Source: Acidobacteriota bacterium (GTDB lineage Bacteria; Acidobacteriota; Terriglobia; Acidiferrales; UBA7541). From it: a stretch of DNA of 64,000 nt. Location of the stretch: contig JABCYZ010000002.1 in NCBI GenBank assembly GCA_013289955.1, forward strand, positions 186,001-250,000, in the 5' to 3' direction. The notes beneath the pieces are model-generated. The model saw only the letters and a list, made by a program, of their open reading frames with translations. It was not told the origin of the DNA and did no database searches. Positions 27,349-36,921 of this stretch are shown here, in pieces; within the stretch, counting starts at the first letter, position 1; every line of letters starts with the position of its first letter. The translations under genes were made by a program, and so were the position numbers.

Positions 27349-29790
27349 CTAAGGCAACAACCCGAAAACCACGACGCTGTTCGGGGTGCCAACGTATACC
27401 TTGCCGTTGGCCACCATCGGCGTGACGTATTTGTTGTCGCTGAATTGATCGCGATTGCTGGCGGCCTGATTCGAGTTGTAAAGCTCGCTCGTCAAGTTGG
27501 TGGCGTTGTACGCGTGTAACACGCCGGTAGAGCCATTCTCGACGGCCCATACGATCGCGTTCGAGGTGCCGTTGGCGGAAATGCTTGGCGTCGTGCCTGG
27601 ATATGCAAAGCTCGCCGAACTCTGGGTCGCCGGCGTTGTCGCCAGTTTCGCGGCGGTGATGGGAAACGCTTTCAGGTGGTCGCCGACGGCCCCATAGTAG
27701 ACCGTATTATTAAAGTAGCTCGGCTTGGACCACACTCCGCCGATCTGACCGTTGATCTGCTGATAGATGTTGTCCGCAGTGCTGTTGAACTTCCCCATGT
27801 TGTCACGGTCTACCACGTAGATGATCGCGTCTTTGCCGGAACCCACGGCGAGATGGCGCGTGTTCCCGTTTGCATCGACAAGATCTGGCAAAAGGAGCGG
27901 TCCGCCCGAGCCGAAATCCGTGTCGGAGTTTGATTCCGAAACGGTGTTCGACGGCGTGAAGTAATCGAGCAGCGTGATGGGCGCGCTCGAAGAGAGCCTC
28001 ACGTAGCATTGACCGCAATCCCCCTGCGCCGGGAAGCCGCTGGCGTTCAGTGTCGTGTCGAAATCGCCGTTGCCAACCATGAAATAAATGTTCCCGGAGG
28101 CGTCCGCGGCCGGGGCCGTCCCCGCCATCCAGATTCCGCCTTCGCTGCCGTTGGGAACGAGATTGAGCACGCTCGTTTGCGTCAGCGCGTTCGCATCATA
28201 GGACATTACCCAGGAGGTGTACGGACGGTCGTCGCAATGTGAAGACCAGGTCGTATAGATTGTTGTACCGATCTCGAGCAGACCCGGGCGTTCCTTATAT
28301 TGTTTGGCGTCGAAGACCACGTTTCCGCCCGAGCTGTTGTCGCCTGTGCCGGGGTAAGTGGCTTGCACGGTAGTGGGCCCGCCGAAGAGTTCCGCGCCGG
28401 TGGTGAGATCAAGTGCATGGAGGCGCTGGAAATAATTTCCGTTGGCGTCTTTCGACATGGCCACGACGTAGATCGCGCCATGCGCCCCGCGCGCGCGGTC
28501 AATCACCGGCGTCGCCGTCACGCCGATCTGTGGCGTGACCTGGCTGCATCCACGGTTGTCGCTGGGCGTTTCACCTGCGCCGAGCACAGAAACTTTCCAA
28601 AGAAACGTGCTCGTGTTGCCGTGGACGGAGTCCGCATCAAACGCGTAGACGCTGTCGTTTTCCGTAGCCACATACAAAACGTTCTTCGTTCCCACGTTGG
28701 GGACGGCCAGCGCCGAGAGATAGAGCGGTTGCGCGTCCACGAGTCCATCCACTGTGAACGAGCCGAGCTTGCCGAAGGTCGCCGAGTTCACATTGGCAGG
28801 CGTGAGAATCGTCTCGTTCAGGTTCTGGCCGGTGCGCAGATTGTCGTAATGGTAGGTGACGACATTGACCGTTGAAGCGCTGACCGCATTCACCGTTAAC
28901 GTGCCCATCGCGCTCGTCTGGCTGCCCGCGGCGTTGCTGACGATCACGTCAAACTTCGCGCCGTTGTCGCCCGAGGCGGCCGCGGGCGTGGTGTAGCTCG
29001 CCGCCGTCGCGCCAGTGATGTTCGCGCTGTTTTTCTGCCATTGGTAATTCAGCGGCGCCGTTCCTGTCGCCGTCACACTGAACGTCGCCGTCTGTCCTAC
29101 GTTCACCGTTTGATTTGCAGGTTGCGTTGTGATTGTCGGCGCCACGGCAGCCGCATTCACCGTCAAGGTGGCCATCGCGCTCGTCTGGCTGCCAGCGATG
29201 TTGCTGACGATTACGTCAAACTTCGCACCGTTGTCGCCCGAGGCGGCCGCGGGCGTAGTGTAGCTCGCCGCCGTCGCGCCAATGATGTTCGCGCTGTTTT
29301 TCTGCCACTGGTAATTCAGCGGCGCCGTTCCTGTCGCCGTCACACTGAACGTCGCCGTCTGTCCAAGGGTCACGCTCTGGTTCGCCGGCTGGGTTGTAAT
29401 TGTCGGCGCCACGGCCGCCGCATTCACCGTAAGCGTGGCCGTCGCGCTCGTCGCGCTTCCCGCCGCATTGCTGACCACCACTTCGAATTTCGCCCCGCTA
29501 TCGCCGGCGATGGTCGCAGGAGTCGTATAACTCGCCGCCGTCGCGCCAGTGATGTTCCCGGTGTTTTTTAACCACTGGTAGCTAAGCGGCGCCGTTCCGC
29601 TGGCCATCACGCTAAACGTTGCCATTTGCCCCGCGGTCACCATTTGGTTCGCAGGTTGCGTCACAATCGCCGGCGCGACCGCTTTCGCTCCGCCGTTCGA
29701 GCTACTGGAGGAAACCAGCCCCGCACACCCCGCTAACGCGAACACGGCGGCAATCGCACCTGCATGGATTAAGAAAAATGGTCGGCGCAC
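27349..29790 (-). CDS. Ig-repeat/beta-propeller lipoprotein
   Basis: 813 residues from GTG 29790, which follows GGGGG by 7 bases; the frame is open to 29889. A lipoprotein signal (AAVFALAGC) precedes three 89-residue Ig-like domains (about 35-300), each with ITTQPANQ...ATFSVTATGTAPLNYQW...NGAKFDVIVSN. The rest (about 310-813) looks like a PQQ/quinoprotein-like propeller with repeated LYVATENDSVYAFDADS, IYVVAMSKD and VWAVENGSTGVLHAYNA blades. It is probably surface-anchored. The three Ig units are nearly identical at the DNA level. Confidence 0.82.
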   Translation of the reverse strand: MRRPFFLIHAGAIAAVFALAGCAGLVSSSSSNGGAKAVAPAIVTQPANQMVTAGQMATFSVMASGTAPLSYQWLKNTGNITGATAASYTTPATIAGDSGAKFEVVVSNAAGSATSATATLTVNAAAVAPTITTQPANQSVTLGQTATFSVTATGTAPLNYQWQKNSANIIGATAASYTTPAAASGDNGAKFDVIVSNIAGSQTSAMATLTVNAAAVAPTITTQPANQTVNVGQTATFSVTATGTAPLNYQWQKNSANITGATAASYTTPAAASGDNGAKFDVIVSNAAGSQTSAMGTLTVNAVSASTVNVVTYHYDNLRTGQNLNETILTPANVNSATFGKLGSFTVDGLVDAQPLYLSALAVPNVGTKNVLYVATENDSVYAFDADSVHGNTSTFLWKVSVLGAGETPSDNRGCSQVTPQIGVTATPVIDRARGAHGAIYVVAMSKDANGNYFQRLHALDLTTGAELFGGPTTVQATYPGTGDNSSGGNVVFDAKQYKERPGLLEIGTTIYTTWSSHCDDRPYTSWVMSYDANALTQTSVLNLVPNGSEGGIWMAGTAPAADASGNIYFMVGNGDFDTTLNASGFPAQGDCGQCYVRLSSSAPITLLDYFTPSNTVSESNSDTDFGSGGPLLLPDLVDANGNTRHLAVGSGKDAIIYVVDRDNMGKFNSTADNIYQQINGQIGGVWSKPSYFNNTVYYGAVGDHLKAFPITAAKLATTPATQSSASFAYPGTTPSISANGTSNAIVWAVENGSTGVLHAYNATNLTSELYNSNQAASNRDQFSDNKYVTPMVANGKVYVGTPNSVVVFGLLP
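28886..29686. repeat. Three tandem 267-bp repeats encoding Ig-like domains
   Basis: The marker GCATTCACCGT recurs at 28886, 29153 and 29420, exactly 267 bp (89 codons) apart. The first two units are nearly identical over most of their length; the third is more diverged. The period keeps the reading frame, so unit gain or loss would change domain number without frameshift. Confidence 0.85.
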
Positions 29791-30043
29791 GGACGTACCC
29801 CCAAATCGAGTTGTGCGGCGGGCTGGGATCGGCCGCGGTTTCGGGGAAAGGCAGAGCGGCTCGCGCCAACCCTGCGGCAATACAAACACACTCTCTTGCC
29901 TCGAGTTTACGCAGCAGCGAATGGAATTGCACCTGAACGGAGGTACAGTTCTTGGCCAGAGCTTTACGTTGCTCCCCTCCCCGGAGCATAGCGCGTCTTA
30001 CTCCCTTGCCACTGCGGCGCGCGGCCTCTATCCTCTTCTTCCT

Positions 30044-30826
30044 ATGCTCCTCAAAAGCCAAGTCGCTCTCATCACGGGCTCGGGCCGCGGCATTGGCCGC
30101 GCCATAGCGCATCTGTTTGCCGCGGAAGGCGCTTCGGTATTCCTGACGGCTCGGACGGAGGCGGAGTTAACAGCTACCCAAAAAGAGATTTCCAGCACTG
30201 GCGGACGGGCGCAATATTCAACCGCGCATCTTGCGTTCGAAACGGATTGCACGCGCATCGTTGCGGAAGCCCGAGCGAGATTCGGAAAGATCGATATCCT
30301 CGTCAACAATGCCGGGCACTATGGCCCGGTTCTTCCCGTCGAAGACTATCCGCTCGTGGAGTTCGACAACGTCATCGCCGTGCACCTGCGCGCCGCGTTT
30401 CTGCTGAGCAAACTGGTCCTACCGGAAATGTACGCGCGAGGCTCCGGCGTTATTCTAAATATCTCGAGTCTCTCGGCCAAAGCGGCATTCCCCTGGGGCT
30501 CGGCCTACGCCGCCGCAAAGGCCGGTATGCTCGGCCTTACGCGCATTACCGCCGCAGAAGCTGCACGCAAAGGCGTTCGCGTCAACGCCATCTGCCCCGG
30601 CCCGGTCACCGAAACACGCATGTCCAAGGAATTGGGCGACACCCTCGCCAGGAAATTGGGCGTCAGCTCCGAAGAACAACTAGCGGGCTTTCTGAATACC
30701 ATTTTGCAGGGTCGGGGCCAAACAGCCGACGAAGTCGCCTGCGCGGCACTCTTCCTGTGCTCGCCGCAATCCAGCGCGATCACGGGACAATCGATAAACG
30801 TCGACGGCGGCGCCGCGTTCTTCTAG
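30044..30826 (+). CDS. SDR family oxidoreductase
   Basis: 260 residues from ATG 30044, directly before the Rossmann motif (VALITGSGRGIGRAI). The frame is open upstream but that part is not protein-like. The family motifs are in order: TGxxxGIG, NNAG (residues about 89-92), Ser in NISSLSA, YAAAK catalytic Tyr/Lys, PG in CPGPVTETRM and the terminal SINVDGG. It is a classical FabG-like NAD(P)-dependent dehydrogenase of unknown substrate. It diverges from the Ig-repeat lipoprotein gene. Confidence 0.92.
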   Translation: MLLKSQVALITGSGRGIGRAIAHLFAAEGASVFLTARTEAELTATQKEISSTGGRAQYSTAHLAFETDCTRIVAEARARFGKIDILVNNAGHYGPVLPVEDYPLVEFDNVIAVHLRAAFLLSKLVLPEMYARGSGVILNISSLSAKAAFPWGSAYAAAKAGMLGLTRITAAEAARKGVRVNAICPGPVTETRMSKELGDTLARKLGVSSEEQLAGFLNTILQGRGQTADEVACAALFLCSPQSSAITGQSINVDGGAAFF

Positions 30827-30902
30827 TTTTCTTGAATGCGAGCAGTATGGGCACTGCACGTTTACCCTCGGACTCCCTGGGCCTTGACCGCGGGCTGTCC
30901 AG

Positions 30903-31823
30903 TCAACGCGCGCCGTGCGGCAGGATCTGGATCGTACTTAGCCAGGTTTCCACCAATTGTGGCCAACCCGTAACCGGAAGCTCTGTGCGGCGAAGCCCGT
31001 ACCCATGCCCGCCCTGCGCAAAGATGTGCAGCTCTGCAGGAACCTTGGCGCTTTTCAACGCCAGAAAATAAACCGTTGAATTTTCAACGTGCACGGGATC
31101 GTCCTCCGCCTGCACGATGAACGAAGGCGGAGTCTGCTCGGTCGGATGGATATCCGCGTTGGCCGCAAAGTTCTGCTCCGCGATGGCGAGATAGCCAGGA
31201 TAAACGATCACCGCAAAATCAGGGCGGCAGCTCACCTGATCAGCCGCGTCGATCGGATCGTAAAGGCGTTTCTCGAAATGTGTGCTCAGCGCGGCGGCGA
31301 GGTGGGCCCCCGCGGAGAAACCGAGGACGCCGATACGCTTGGGATCGATGTGCCACTCTGTCGCGTGCGAACGCACGATACCCACCGCCCGCTGCGCATC
31401 CTCTAGAGCGGCCGCCGATTTAGGGTACGGCCCCGTGTCGGGCACACGATATTTGAGCAGTACGCAGGTGATACCGATGGAGTTGAGCCATTCGCAGACT
31501 TCGCTCCCCTCGAGGTCAATCGCAAGGATACGATAACCGCCTCCGGGAAAAACGACGACTGCTGCGCCCGTGCTCTTGCCCTCGGTCGTATAGAGCGTGA
31601 GCGTGGGAGCTGATACGTTGCCGATTCGAATGACGCGTTTCCCGGCGACAAGATGATCCTTGGCCGTCGTGGTATCGCCCTCCGGAGATGGATTTGCTGG
31701 CGCGCCAGGAGCTCCCCCGGGCCAGATGTTCAACGTCGTGTGGCTGGCCGCTGGCGGCCACTGCGCACATACACTCATGGATATGCCAGAAAATGCGGCG
31801 AGCAAAACTAGGAGTTGGCGCAC
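30903..31823 (-). CDS. Exported alpha/beta-hydrolase (esterase-like)
   Basis: 306 residues from GTG 31823, chosen because GAGGA lies 7 bases upstream and a signal peptide follows at once (RQLLVLLAAFSGISMSVCAQ). The catalytic features are the oxyanion motif VVFPGGGY, nucleophile Ser in LGFSAGAH, Asp in QAEDDPVH and His in GGHGYGL. The N-terminal WPGGAPGAP and the overall pattern fit the BD-FAE/acetylxylan-esterase-like group that deacylates polysaccharides. It diverges from the M28 peptidase gene on the opposite strand. Confidence 0.88.
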   Translation of the reverse strand: MRQLLVLLAAFSGISMSVCAQWPPAASHTTLNIWPGGAPGAPANPSPEGDTTTAKDHLVAGKRVIRIGNVSAPTLTLYTTEGKSTGAAVVVFPGGGYRILAIDLEGSEVCEWLNSIGITCVLLKYRVPDTGPYPKSAAALEDAQRAVGIVRSHATEWHIDPKRIGVLGFSAGAHLAAALSTHFEKRLYDPIDAADQVSCRPDFAVIVYPGYLAIAEQNFAANADIHPTEQTPPSFIVQAEDDPVHVENSTVYFLALKSAKVPAELHIFAQGGHGYGLRRTELPVTGWPQLVETWLSTIQILPHGAR

Positions 31824-31986
31824 GATGAAGTCCTCATTTTCTGAATTTGTGCCGCTGATCGTAGCACGAGCCAGGAATGACCGGGTATCTTCTGGAGCCC
31901 GGCTCGTGTTGCCAAACTCACGCGTTTCTTGGTAATTCCCCAGGCCTTTGTTATGCTCCTCGAATTCGCCTTCAAAAAGGAACTTC

Positions 31987-33744
31987 ATGCGCTCATCGAA
32001 AATCCTCGCTTCGGCAACGATTCTGCTTGCCGGCCTTGCCTTCTCGCTTTTCGCCGCCGATAAGGACAGAAAGGAAGCAGCTGCCAAGGATGCGCCGCGG
32101 CCCTCCTACGAAATGCCGCAGCCGGAAAAAGAATCTCTCGATTTCGCGATGTACCAGAGCATCCGCGAAGAAGCTCTCACGCATTCCCACATCATGGAAT
32201 ACGCTTCCGGACTGATGGATGGCATCGGGCCGCGCCTGACAGGTTCGCCGAATTTGAAGCGCGCCAACGAATGGACGCGCGACCAATTCACCGCTATGGG
32301 CTGCAGCAACGCGCATCTCGAGGATTGGGGCGAATTCGGCATGGGCTGGCAGCAACTAAACACCTGGGTGCGCATGGCTTCGCCCGACGCAGCTGTCTTT
32401 ATCGCGCAAGCCGCGCCCTGGTCGCCAGCGACAAAAGGTCCAGTGACGGCTTCCGCCGTTTGGGTCGATATTAAGAGCGAAGCTGACTTCGAAAGATTCA
32501 AAGGTAAGCTGGCGGGAAAAATCGTCTTCTTCGGCGAAATGCGCGAAGTGAAACCTGTCGAAAAGCCGCTTTTCACTCGCGATGAGGACGCCGATCTCAA
32601 ACGCATCGAAAGCTATCCAACCGACCTCGGCAGTCCCTTTTCCTTCGCGGCATTTCTCAAGAGCCTCGCGTTCCGCGAAAAAATCGGGCATTTCTTAGCC
32701 ACCGAACAGGCAGTCGCCGTGATCACTCCGAGCCGCGACGGCAGAAACAACGGGGGCTCTGGCGGCACAATTTTCGATGACACCGGCGCGGGCTTCGGTT
32801 GGCTGATCTATCAGCGCGCACATGCGAACGCCTTGCCCGTCGCGGTCACGGCCATTGAAAATTATGGCCGCGTCTACCGGCTGCTGAGAGCCGGAGTTCC
32901 GGTCAGCATCGAACTCAACATCGACACGAAGTTTACCGGTGACCACGAACACGGTTTCGACACGGTTGCCGAAATTCCCGGCACGGACCCCAAGCTGAAA
33001 GACGAAGTCGTGATGCTCGGCGGGCATCTCGATTCCTGGGCGTCGGCCACCGGCGCAACCGACAACGGCGCCGGCAGCGTAGTCGCCATGGAAGTCATGC
33101 GCATCCTGACCGCGCTGCAAGTGAAGCCCCGCCGGACCATTCGCGTGGGCCTCTGGACTGGCGAAGAAGAAGGCGAGTTCGGCTCCTACGGTTACGTGAA
33201 GCAACACTTTGGTTTTGTCCCTCGTTCGAACGAGCCCGATCAGTTGATAGTCACCGAGTACGATCGCGACGCCTCCGGGCCCATCCAGCTGAAGCCCGAT
33301 TCTCAGAAACTGTCGGCGTATTTCAATTTGGACAATGGCAGCGGAAAGATACGAGGCATTTATTTGCAAGGGAACACGGCGATCGCTTCGATTTTCGAGC
33401 AATGGATCGAGCCGATGAAAGATCTTGGCGTCACAACGATCACTATGCGCGACACCGGCGGTACTGATCACGAAGCCTTCGACGCCATCGGGCTCCCCGG
33501 ATTCCAATTCATACAGGATCCGCTCGACTACGGCTCGCGCACACATCATTCGAACATGGACACCTACGAACGCCTCCAAGCCGAAGACCTCGCCCAGGCC
33601 GCGCTCGTTGAAGCCACTTTTGTTTACAATGCTGCCATGCGCGACCAGATGCTCCCGCGCAAGCCGCTCCCCCATCCCGAGCTCGAACCCAGGCGCATCC
33701 AGCCGCTTAAGAACATAATGCCTGGCGCCGAAACCAAGGATTAA
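31987..33744 (+). CDS. Secreted M28 family metallopeptidase
   Basis: 585 residues from ATG 31987, with AAGGA 7 bases upstream and a signal peptide (RSSKILASATILLAGLAFSLFA). Residues about 150-330 include a PA-like insert. The peptidase domain (about 330-560) has the di-zinc ligands: His and Asp in LGGHLDSWASATGATDNGAG, Glu-Glu in WTGEEEGEFGS, a downstream Asp and the final His in TGGTDHEAFDAIGLPGFQF. It probably acts as an aminopeptidase or carboxypeptidase on peptides in the periplasm or outside the cell. It complements the S53 protease and the amidohydrolase in a peptide-scavenging lifestyle. Confidence 0.93.
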   Translation: MRSSKILASATILLAGLAFSLFAADKDRKEAAAKDAPRPSYEMPQPEKESLDFAMYQSIREEALTHSHIMEYASGLMDGIGPRLTGSPNLKRANEWTRDQFTAMGCSNAHLEDWGEFGMGWQQLNTWVRMASPDAAVFIAQAAPWSPATKGPVTASAVWVDIKSEADFERFKGKLAGKIVFFGEMREVKPVEKPLFTRDEDADLKRIESYPTDLGSPFSFAAFLKSLAFREKIGHFLATEQAVAVITPSRDGRNNGGSGGTIFDDTGAGFGWLIYQRAHANALPVAVTAIENYGRVYRLLRAGVPVSIELNIDTKFTGDHEHGFDTVAEIPGTDPKLKDEVVMLGGHLDSWASATGATDNGAGSVVAMEVMRILTALQVKPRRTIRVGLWTGEEEGEFGSYGYVKQHFGFVPRSNEPDQLIVTEYDRDASGPIQLKPDSQKLSAYFNLDNGSGKIRGIYLQGNTAIASIFEQWIEPMKDLGVTTITMRDTGGTDHEAFDAIGLPGFQFIQDPLDYGSRTHHSNMDTYERLQAEDLAQAALVEATFVYNAAMRDQMLPRKPLPHPELEPRRIQPLKNIMPGAETKD

Positions 33745-33789
33745 ATCCGCAGACTTTTTGCTGGTGTGTCAGTTTATGACGCAGGCATC

Positions 33790-33846
33790 CTGCCGTTTCT
33801 CTTGAACCTGTTCGTGATTGCGTTTCCTGACCGCCTCGTCTGCTAG
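33790..33846 (+). pseudogene. Relic of an MFS transporter N-terminus
   Basis: This short stretch translates as LPFLLNLFVIAFPDRLVC followed by TAG. It matches residues of the intact MFS transporter at 39717-41012 (LPFLFTLFVIAFLDRVNV). At the DNA level 39 of the first 48 bases agree with 39783-39830. Nothing similar extends on either side, so it is a fragment left after rearrangement or decay. Confidence 0.5.
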
Positions 33847-33998
33847 GCGGCCTGCCGATCCCGACCACCAGGATCAGCCAACCGGGCTTTCCCCCAAGAC
33901 ACTCACGCTGCTAACGATGATGCGGATCCCCCGTCCATAGAGCGAAAGGGACAATCGCGTCTGCCGCATGACGGGGCGCGCGCTTGGGGGAGGGATTC

Positions 33999-36470
33999 TT
34001 GTTCTCATTCGTCCAAGACCTGCGTTATGCGCTTCGAATGTTGCAGAAAAACCCCGGGTTTTCGATCGTTACGGTTGTGACTCTGGCCATCGGGATTGGC
34101 GCCAACGTCGCCACCTTCAGCGTGGTGTACGGCGTCCTGCTGCGACCCCTGCCCTTCCCTCATCCTGAGGAACTCGTACGCGTGTTCGACGATCTTCGCG
34201 GCACGAACGAGCAGGATGTAGGCATGTCCGTACCGGAGCTTTGGGATTTGCAGGATCGTTCTGGCGTATTCGAGGATATCTCGGCAGTGGCGCCGAGTAG
34301 TTCGGCGGTCGCCGGTGGCGAGCGAACCGTGCGGGCCGAAAGTCTAGTTACCAGTCCCGATTACTTCGCCTTGCTGGGAGCGAAGCCGCAACTTGGTCGC
34401 GTCTACACACAGCAGGATGCCGTTCCTGGATTCCTGGAGCCGGTAGTTATCAGCGACGGTTTTTGGCGGCGGAATTACGGTTCGGACCCGAACATCATCG
34501 GGCGCAAAATGCGCCTCGACAATGACCCGTACACGATTGTGGGGGTAATGCCCCCGGGCTTTCGTCATCCGGGCCGCACGCTGAATACGGATGTGGAAGT
34601 CTGGATCGCTGCCGGCTTCAACGCGCTTCCGTTTCCCGTTCCAGCGGTGAGGTCAGAGAGAATGCTTCCGGGAGCTATTGCGCGTCTGAAACCGGGCGTG
34701 ACTCTTGCGCAGGCGCAAGCGCAGCTCGATGGCTATACGGCGCAACTCAGCCGTGCGTATCCTGCCGAATATCCCGCCTCAGCCCGATGGGCACTACGCC
34801 TTGTTGCAGTGAAAGAAGATCTGGTCGGGCCCCAGCGGACGGAATTGTTCATCCTTTTCGGAGCGGTGGGATTTGTGCTGCTCATCGCTTGCGTCAATAT
34901 CGCCAACCTTTTGCTGGCGCGCTCTTCCGGACGGCGGCGCGAGATCGCGATTCGGTTGACGATGGGTGCGAGCCGCCGACGACTGGCGCGCCAATTGTTG
35001 ACGGAGAGCACGCTCCTGTCCGTCATTTCCGGTGTAGTCGCACTCCTCACGGTTCTTCTCTTGAAAAATGCGATCGTAAGTCTCGCTCCCGCGGATATTC
35101 CGCGGCTCAACGAAGTGGACGTCAGCGCCGGAGTGCTTTCCTTCGCTTTCCTGGTTTCGATTCTCACGGGCGTGCTCTTCGGACTGGCTCCGGCCCTCGA
35201 GGCGGCGAATCCTAACCAGATGGAAAATCTGCGGGAGGGAGGTCGCGGGTCCGGCACCGGCAGACGCCATACCCGGCTTTCGCGCGTTCTTGTTGTTTCG
35301 GAGGTAGCGCTCTCCATTGTTTTGCTGGCGGGCACGGGACTTCTGCTTCGGAGTTTCTGGCGAGTGCTCGAAGTGCGCCCGGGATTCAATCCCAGCCATC
35401 TAACCACAGTACAGATCTGGATTCCCATATCCAACAATCCGGCGACTGATCCCTACAGCGTCGAGGAAAAGCGCGCCGATTTTCTGCTCGAGGTCTTTCG
35501 ACGGGTGTCTGCGCTTCCAGGCGTGGAAGAGGCATCGATTTCAGGGAACGACACTCTGCCCATGAACTCTGGAAGAAACTACTCTCCATTTTCAATCCAG
35601 GGGCGTGCAAGGGAATCGGAGCGCGGCCCGATTGCGGATATTGCGGTAGTCGACGCGAAATACTTTCGCACCATGGAAGTTCCTTTGCTGGCAGGACGCG
35701 AGTTCGCCGGCTCCGACACATACCACACACAACCGGTTGCCGTGATCGACCAAACCCTGGCGCGGCAGTATTGGCAGGACAGGGATCCACTCGGGCAGAA
35801 GCTTACGTTTGGGTTTGGACGAGGTTTAGAGGGGGTCACGATTGTCGGCGTGGTTGGCGATATCAAGTCGGACGGTTTTGAGGCTCCCAGCGTCCCTCAT
35901 ATTTATGTTGCTCTGGGGCAGTTCGCCCCGGTCAACGCAGTCGTTTTTCTCCGGAGCAGGGGCGATCTCGAACAGCTTGGGGAAGGGGTGCGGCGCGAGG
36001 TGGAGAGCGTCAATCCCAATGTTCCGGTGCACAGCATCAGCTCCATGGATCAAATCATCGCCAGATCGTTGGCTGACCGGCGCTTTGCTCTCGAGCTTCT
36101 GGGTACTTTCGCGGCGGCAGCACTGCTGCTCGCCGCCGTGGGAATCTACGGCGTAATGTCGTATTCCTTCAGCCAGCGCACACACGAAGTCGGAATTCGC
36201 ATCGCTCTCGGCGCCCAGCGTATGGATATTCTGCGCATGGCGTTAGGAGAAGGCATGCGGGTCGTTGTCATCGGGCTGGCCTTGGGCCTTCTGGGAGCTG
36301 CGGCAATGACACGATTTTTCCAGTCCATGCTTTTTAACGTTGTGCCAACCGATCCGGTTACCTTCCTCTCCGTTTCCGCCATTCTTGCTGGCGTCGCGTT
36401 TTTCGCTTGCTACGTTCCTGCAAAGCGCGCCACCCGCGTGGACCCTCTCGTCGCCTTGCGCGAAGAATGA
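33999..36470 (+). CDS. ADOP-type ABC transporter permease (copy 1)
   Basis: 823 residues from TTG 33999, which follows GGGAGG by 5 bases; an earlier TTG at 33984 is possible. The protein starts FSFVQDLRYALRMLQKNPGFS and contains two MacB periplasmic-core/FtsX units: helix 1 (VVTLAIGIGANVATFSVVYG), three central helices, a second core domain and a final three-helix FtsX block ending RVDPLVALREE. This is the acidobacterial duplicated orphan permease layout (TIGR03434). Lacking the N-terminal prefix domain, it belongs to the shorter subtype. No ATPase gene is nearby. Its substrate and partner are unknown. Confidence 0.92.
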   Translation: MFSFVQDLRYALRMLQKNPGFSIVTVVTLAIGIGANVATFSVVYGVLLRPLPFPHPEELVRVFDDLRGTNEQDVGMSVPELWDLQDRSGVFEDISAVAPSSSAVAGGERTVRAESLVTSPDYFALLGAKPQLGRVYTQQDAVPGFLEPVVISDGFWRRNYGSDPNIIGRKMRLDNDPYTIVGVMPPGFRHPGRTLNTDVEVWIAAGFNALPFPVPAVRSERMLPGAIARLKPGVTLAQAQAQLDGYTAQLSRAYPAEYPASARWALRLVAVKEDLVGPQRTELFILFGAVGFVLLIACVNIANLLLARSSGRRREIAIRLTMGASRRRLARQLLTESTLLSVISGVVALLTVLLLKNAIVSLAPADIPRLNEVDVSAGVLSFAFLVSILTGVLFGLAPALEAANPNQMENLREGGRGSGTGRRHTRLSRVLVVSEVALSIVLLAGTGLLLRSFWRVLEVRPGFNPSHLTTVQIWIPISNNPATDPYSVEEKRADFLLEVFRRVSALPGVEEASISGNDTLPMNSGRNYSPFSIQGRARESERGPIADIAVVDAKYFRTMEVPLLAGREFAGSDTYHTQPVAVIDQTLARQYWQDRDPLGQKLTFGFGRGLEGVTIVGVVGDIKSDGFEAPSVPHIYVALGQFAPVNAVVFLRSRGDLEQLGEGVRREVESVNPNVPVHSISSMDQIIARSLADRRFALELLGTFAAAALLLAAVGIYGVMSYSFSQRTHEVGIRIALGAQRMDILRMALGEGMRVVVIGLALGLLGAAAMTRFFQSMLFNVVPTDPVTFLSVSAILAGVAFFACYVPAKRATRVDPLVALREE

Positions 36471-36560
36471 GGCGCTGTGTCCGTGCTCGTCGGTAAACCG
36501 CCCGCCGGATCCCTGCTTCTGGGTTGACATCTTACCCGAGCACGCGCATCCTTGGGTTAT

Positions 36561-36917
36561 ATGTCCACCCAAGAGACGCAGGAACGACTGGAATTGTTGC
36601 AGGGTACGCTGGATCTGTTGATACTGCGCACCCTCATTTTTGGGCCACGGCACGGACAAGGAATCGCGCGCGCCATTCAGGAAACCTCGGAAGAAGAGTT
36701 GCTCGTCGAGCACGGCGCTCTCTATCCCGCGCTTCAGCGCCTGGAGCAACGGGCCTGGATCTCCGCCAAGTGGGGAGTCTCCTCGAACAATCGCAAAGCG
36801 CGGTTCTACTCACTGACTGCTGCCGGCCGCAAACAACTCGTCAGAGAAACCACCAAATGGAAGCGGCTGTCGAAAGCCATCGCCCGCATTTTGGGATCTG
36901 AGGCGGCGGAGGGCTAA
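36561..36917 (+). CDS. PadR family transcriptional regulator (acidobacterial type)
   Basis: 118 residues from ATG 36561; TTG 36552 is an alternative. It is a winged-helix PadR protein: [29 protein letters not shown], then [23 protein letters not shown] and the wing [18 protein letters not shown]. This closely fits the acidobacterial PadR group (TIGR03433) that is repeatedly linked to ADOP permeases. Its stop is 4 bp before the ATG of the next ADOP gene, so the two form an operon, and the regulator probably controls it in response to a small molecule. Confidence 0.93.
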   Translation: MSTQETQERLELLQGTLDLLILRTLIFGPRHGQGIARAIQETSEEELLVEHGALYPALQRLEQRAWISAKWGVSSNNRKARFYSLTAAGRKQLVRETTKWKRLSKAIARILGSEAAEG

Positions 36918-36921
36918 AGCC

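Noticed and set aside
32695..33675. Minus-strand open frame of 326 codons opposite the M28 peptidase
   Set aside because: The opposite strand has a complete metallopeptidase with signal peptide; the antisense translation has no recognisable motifs.
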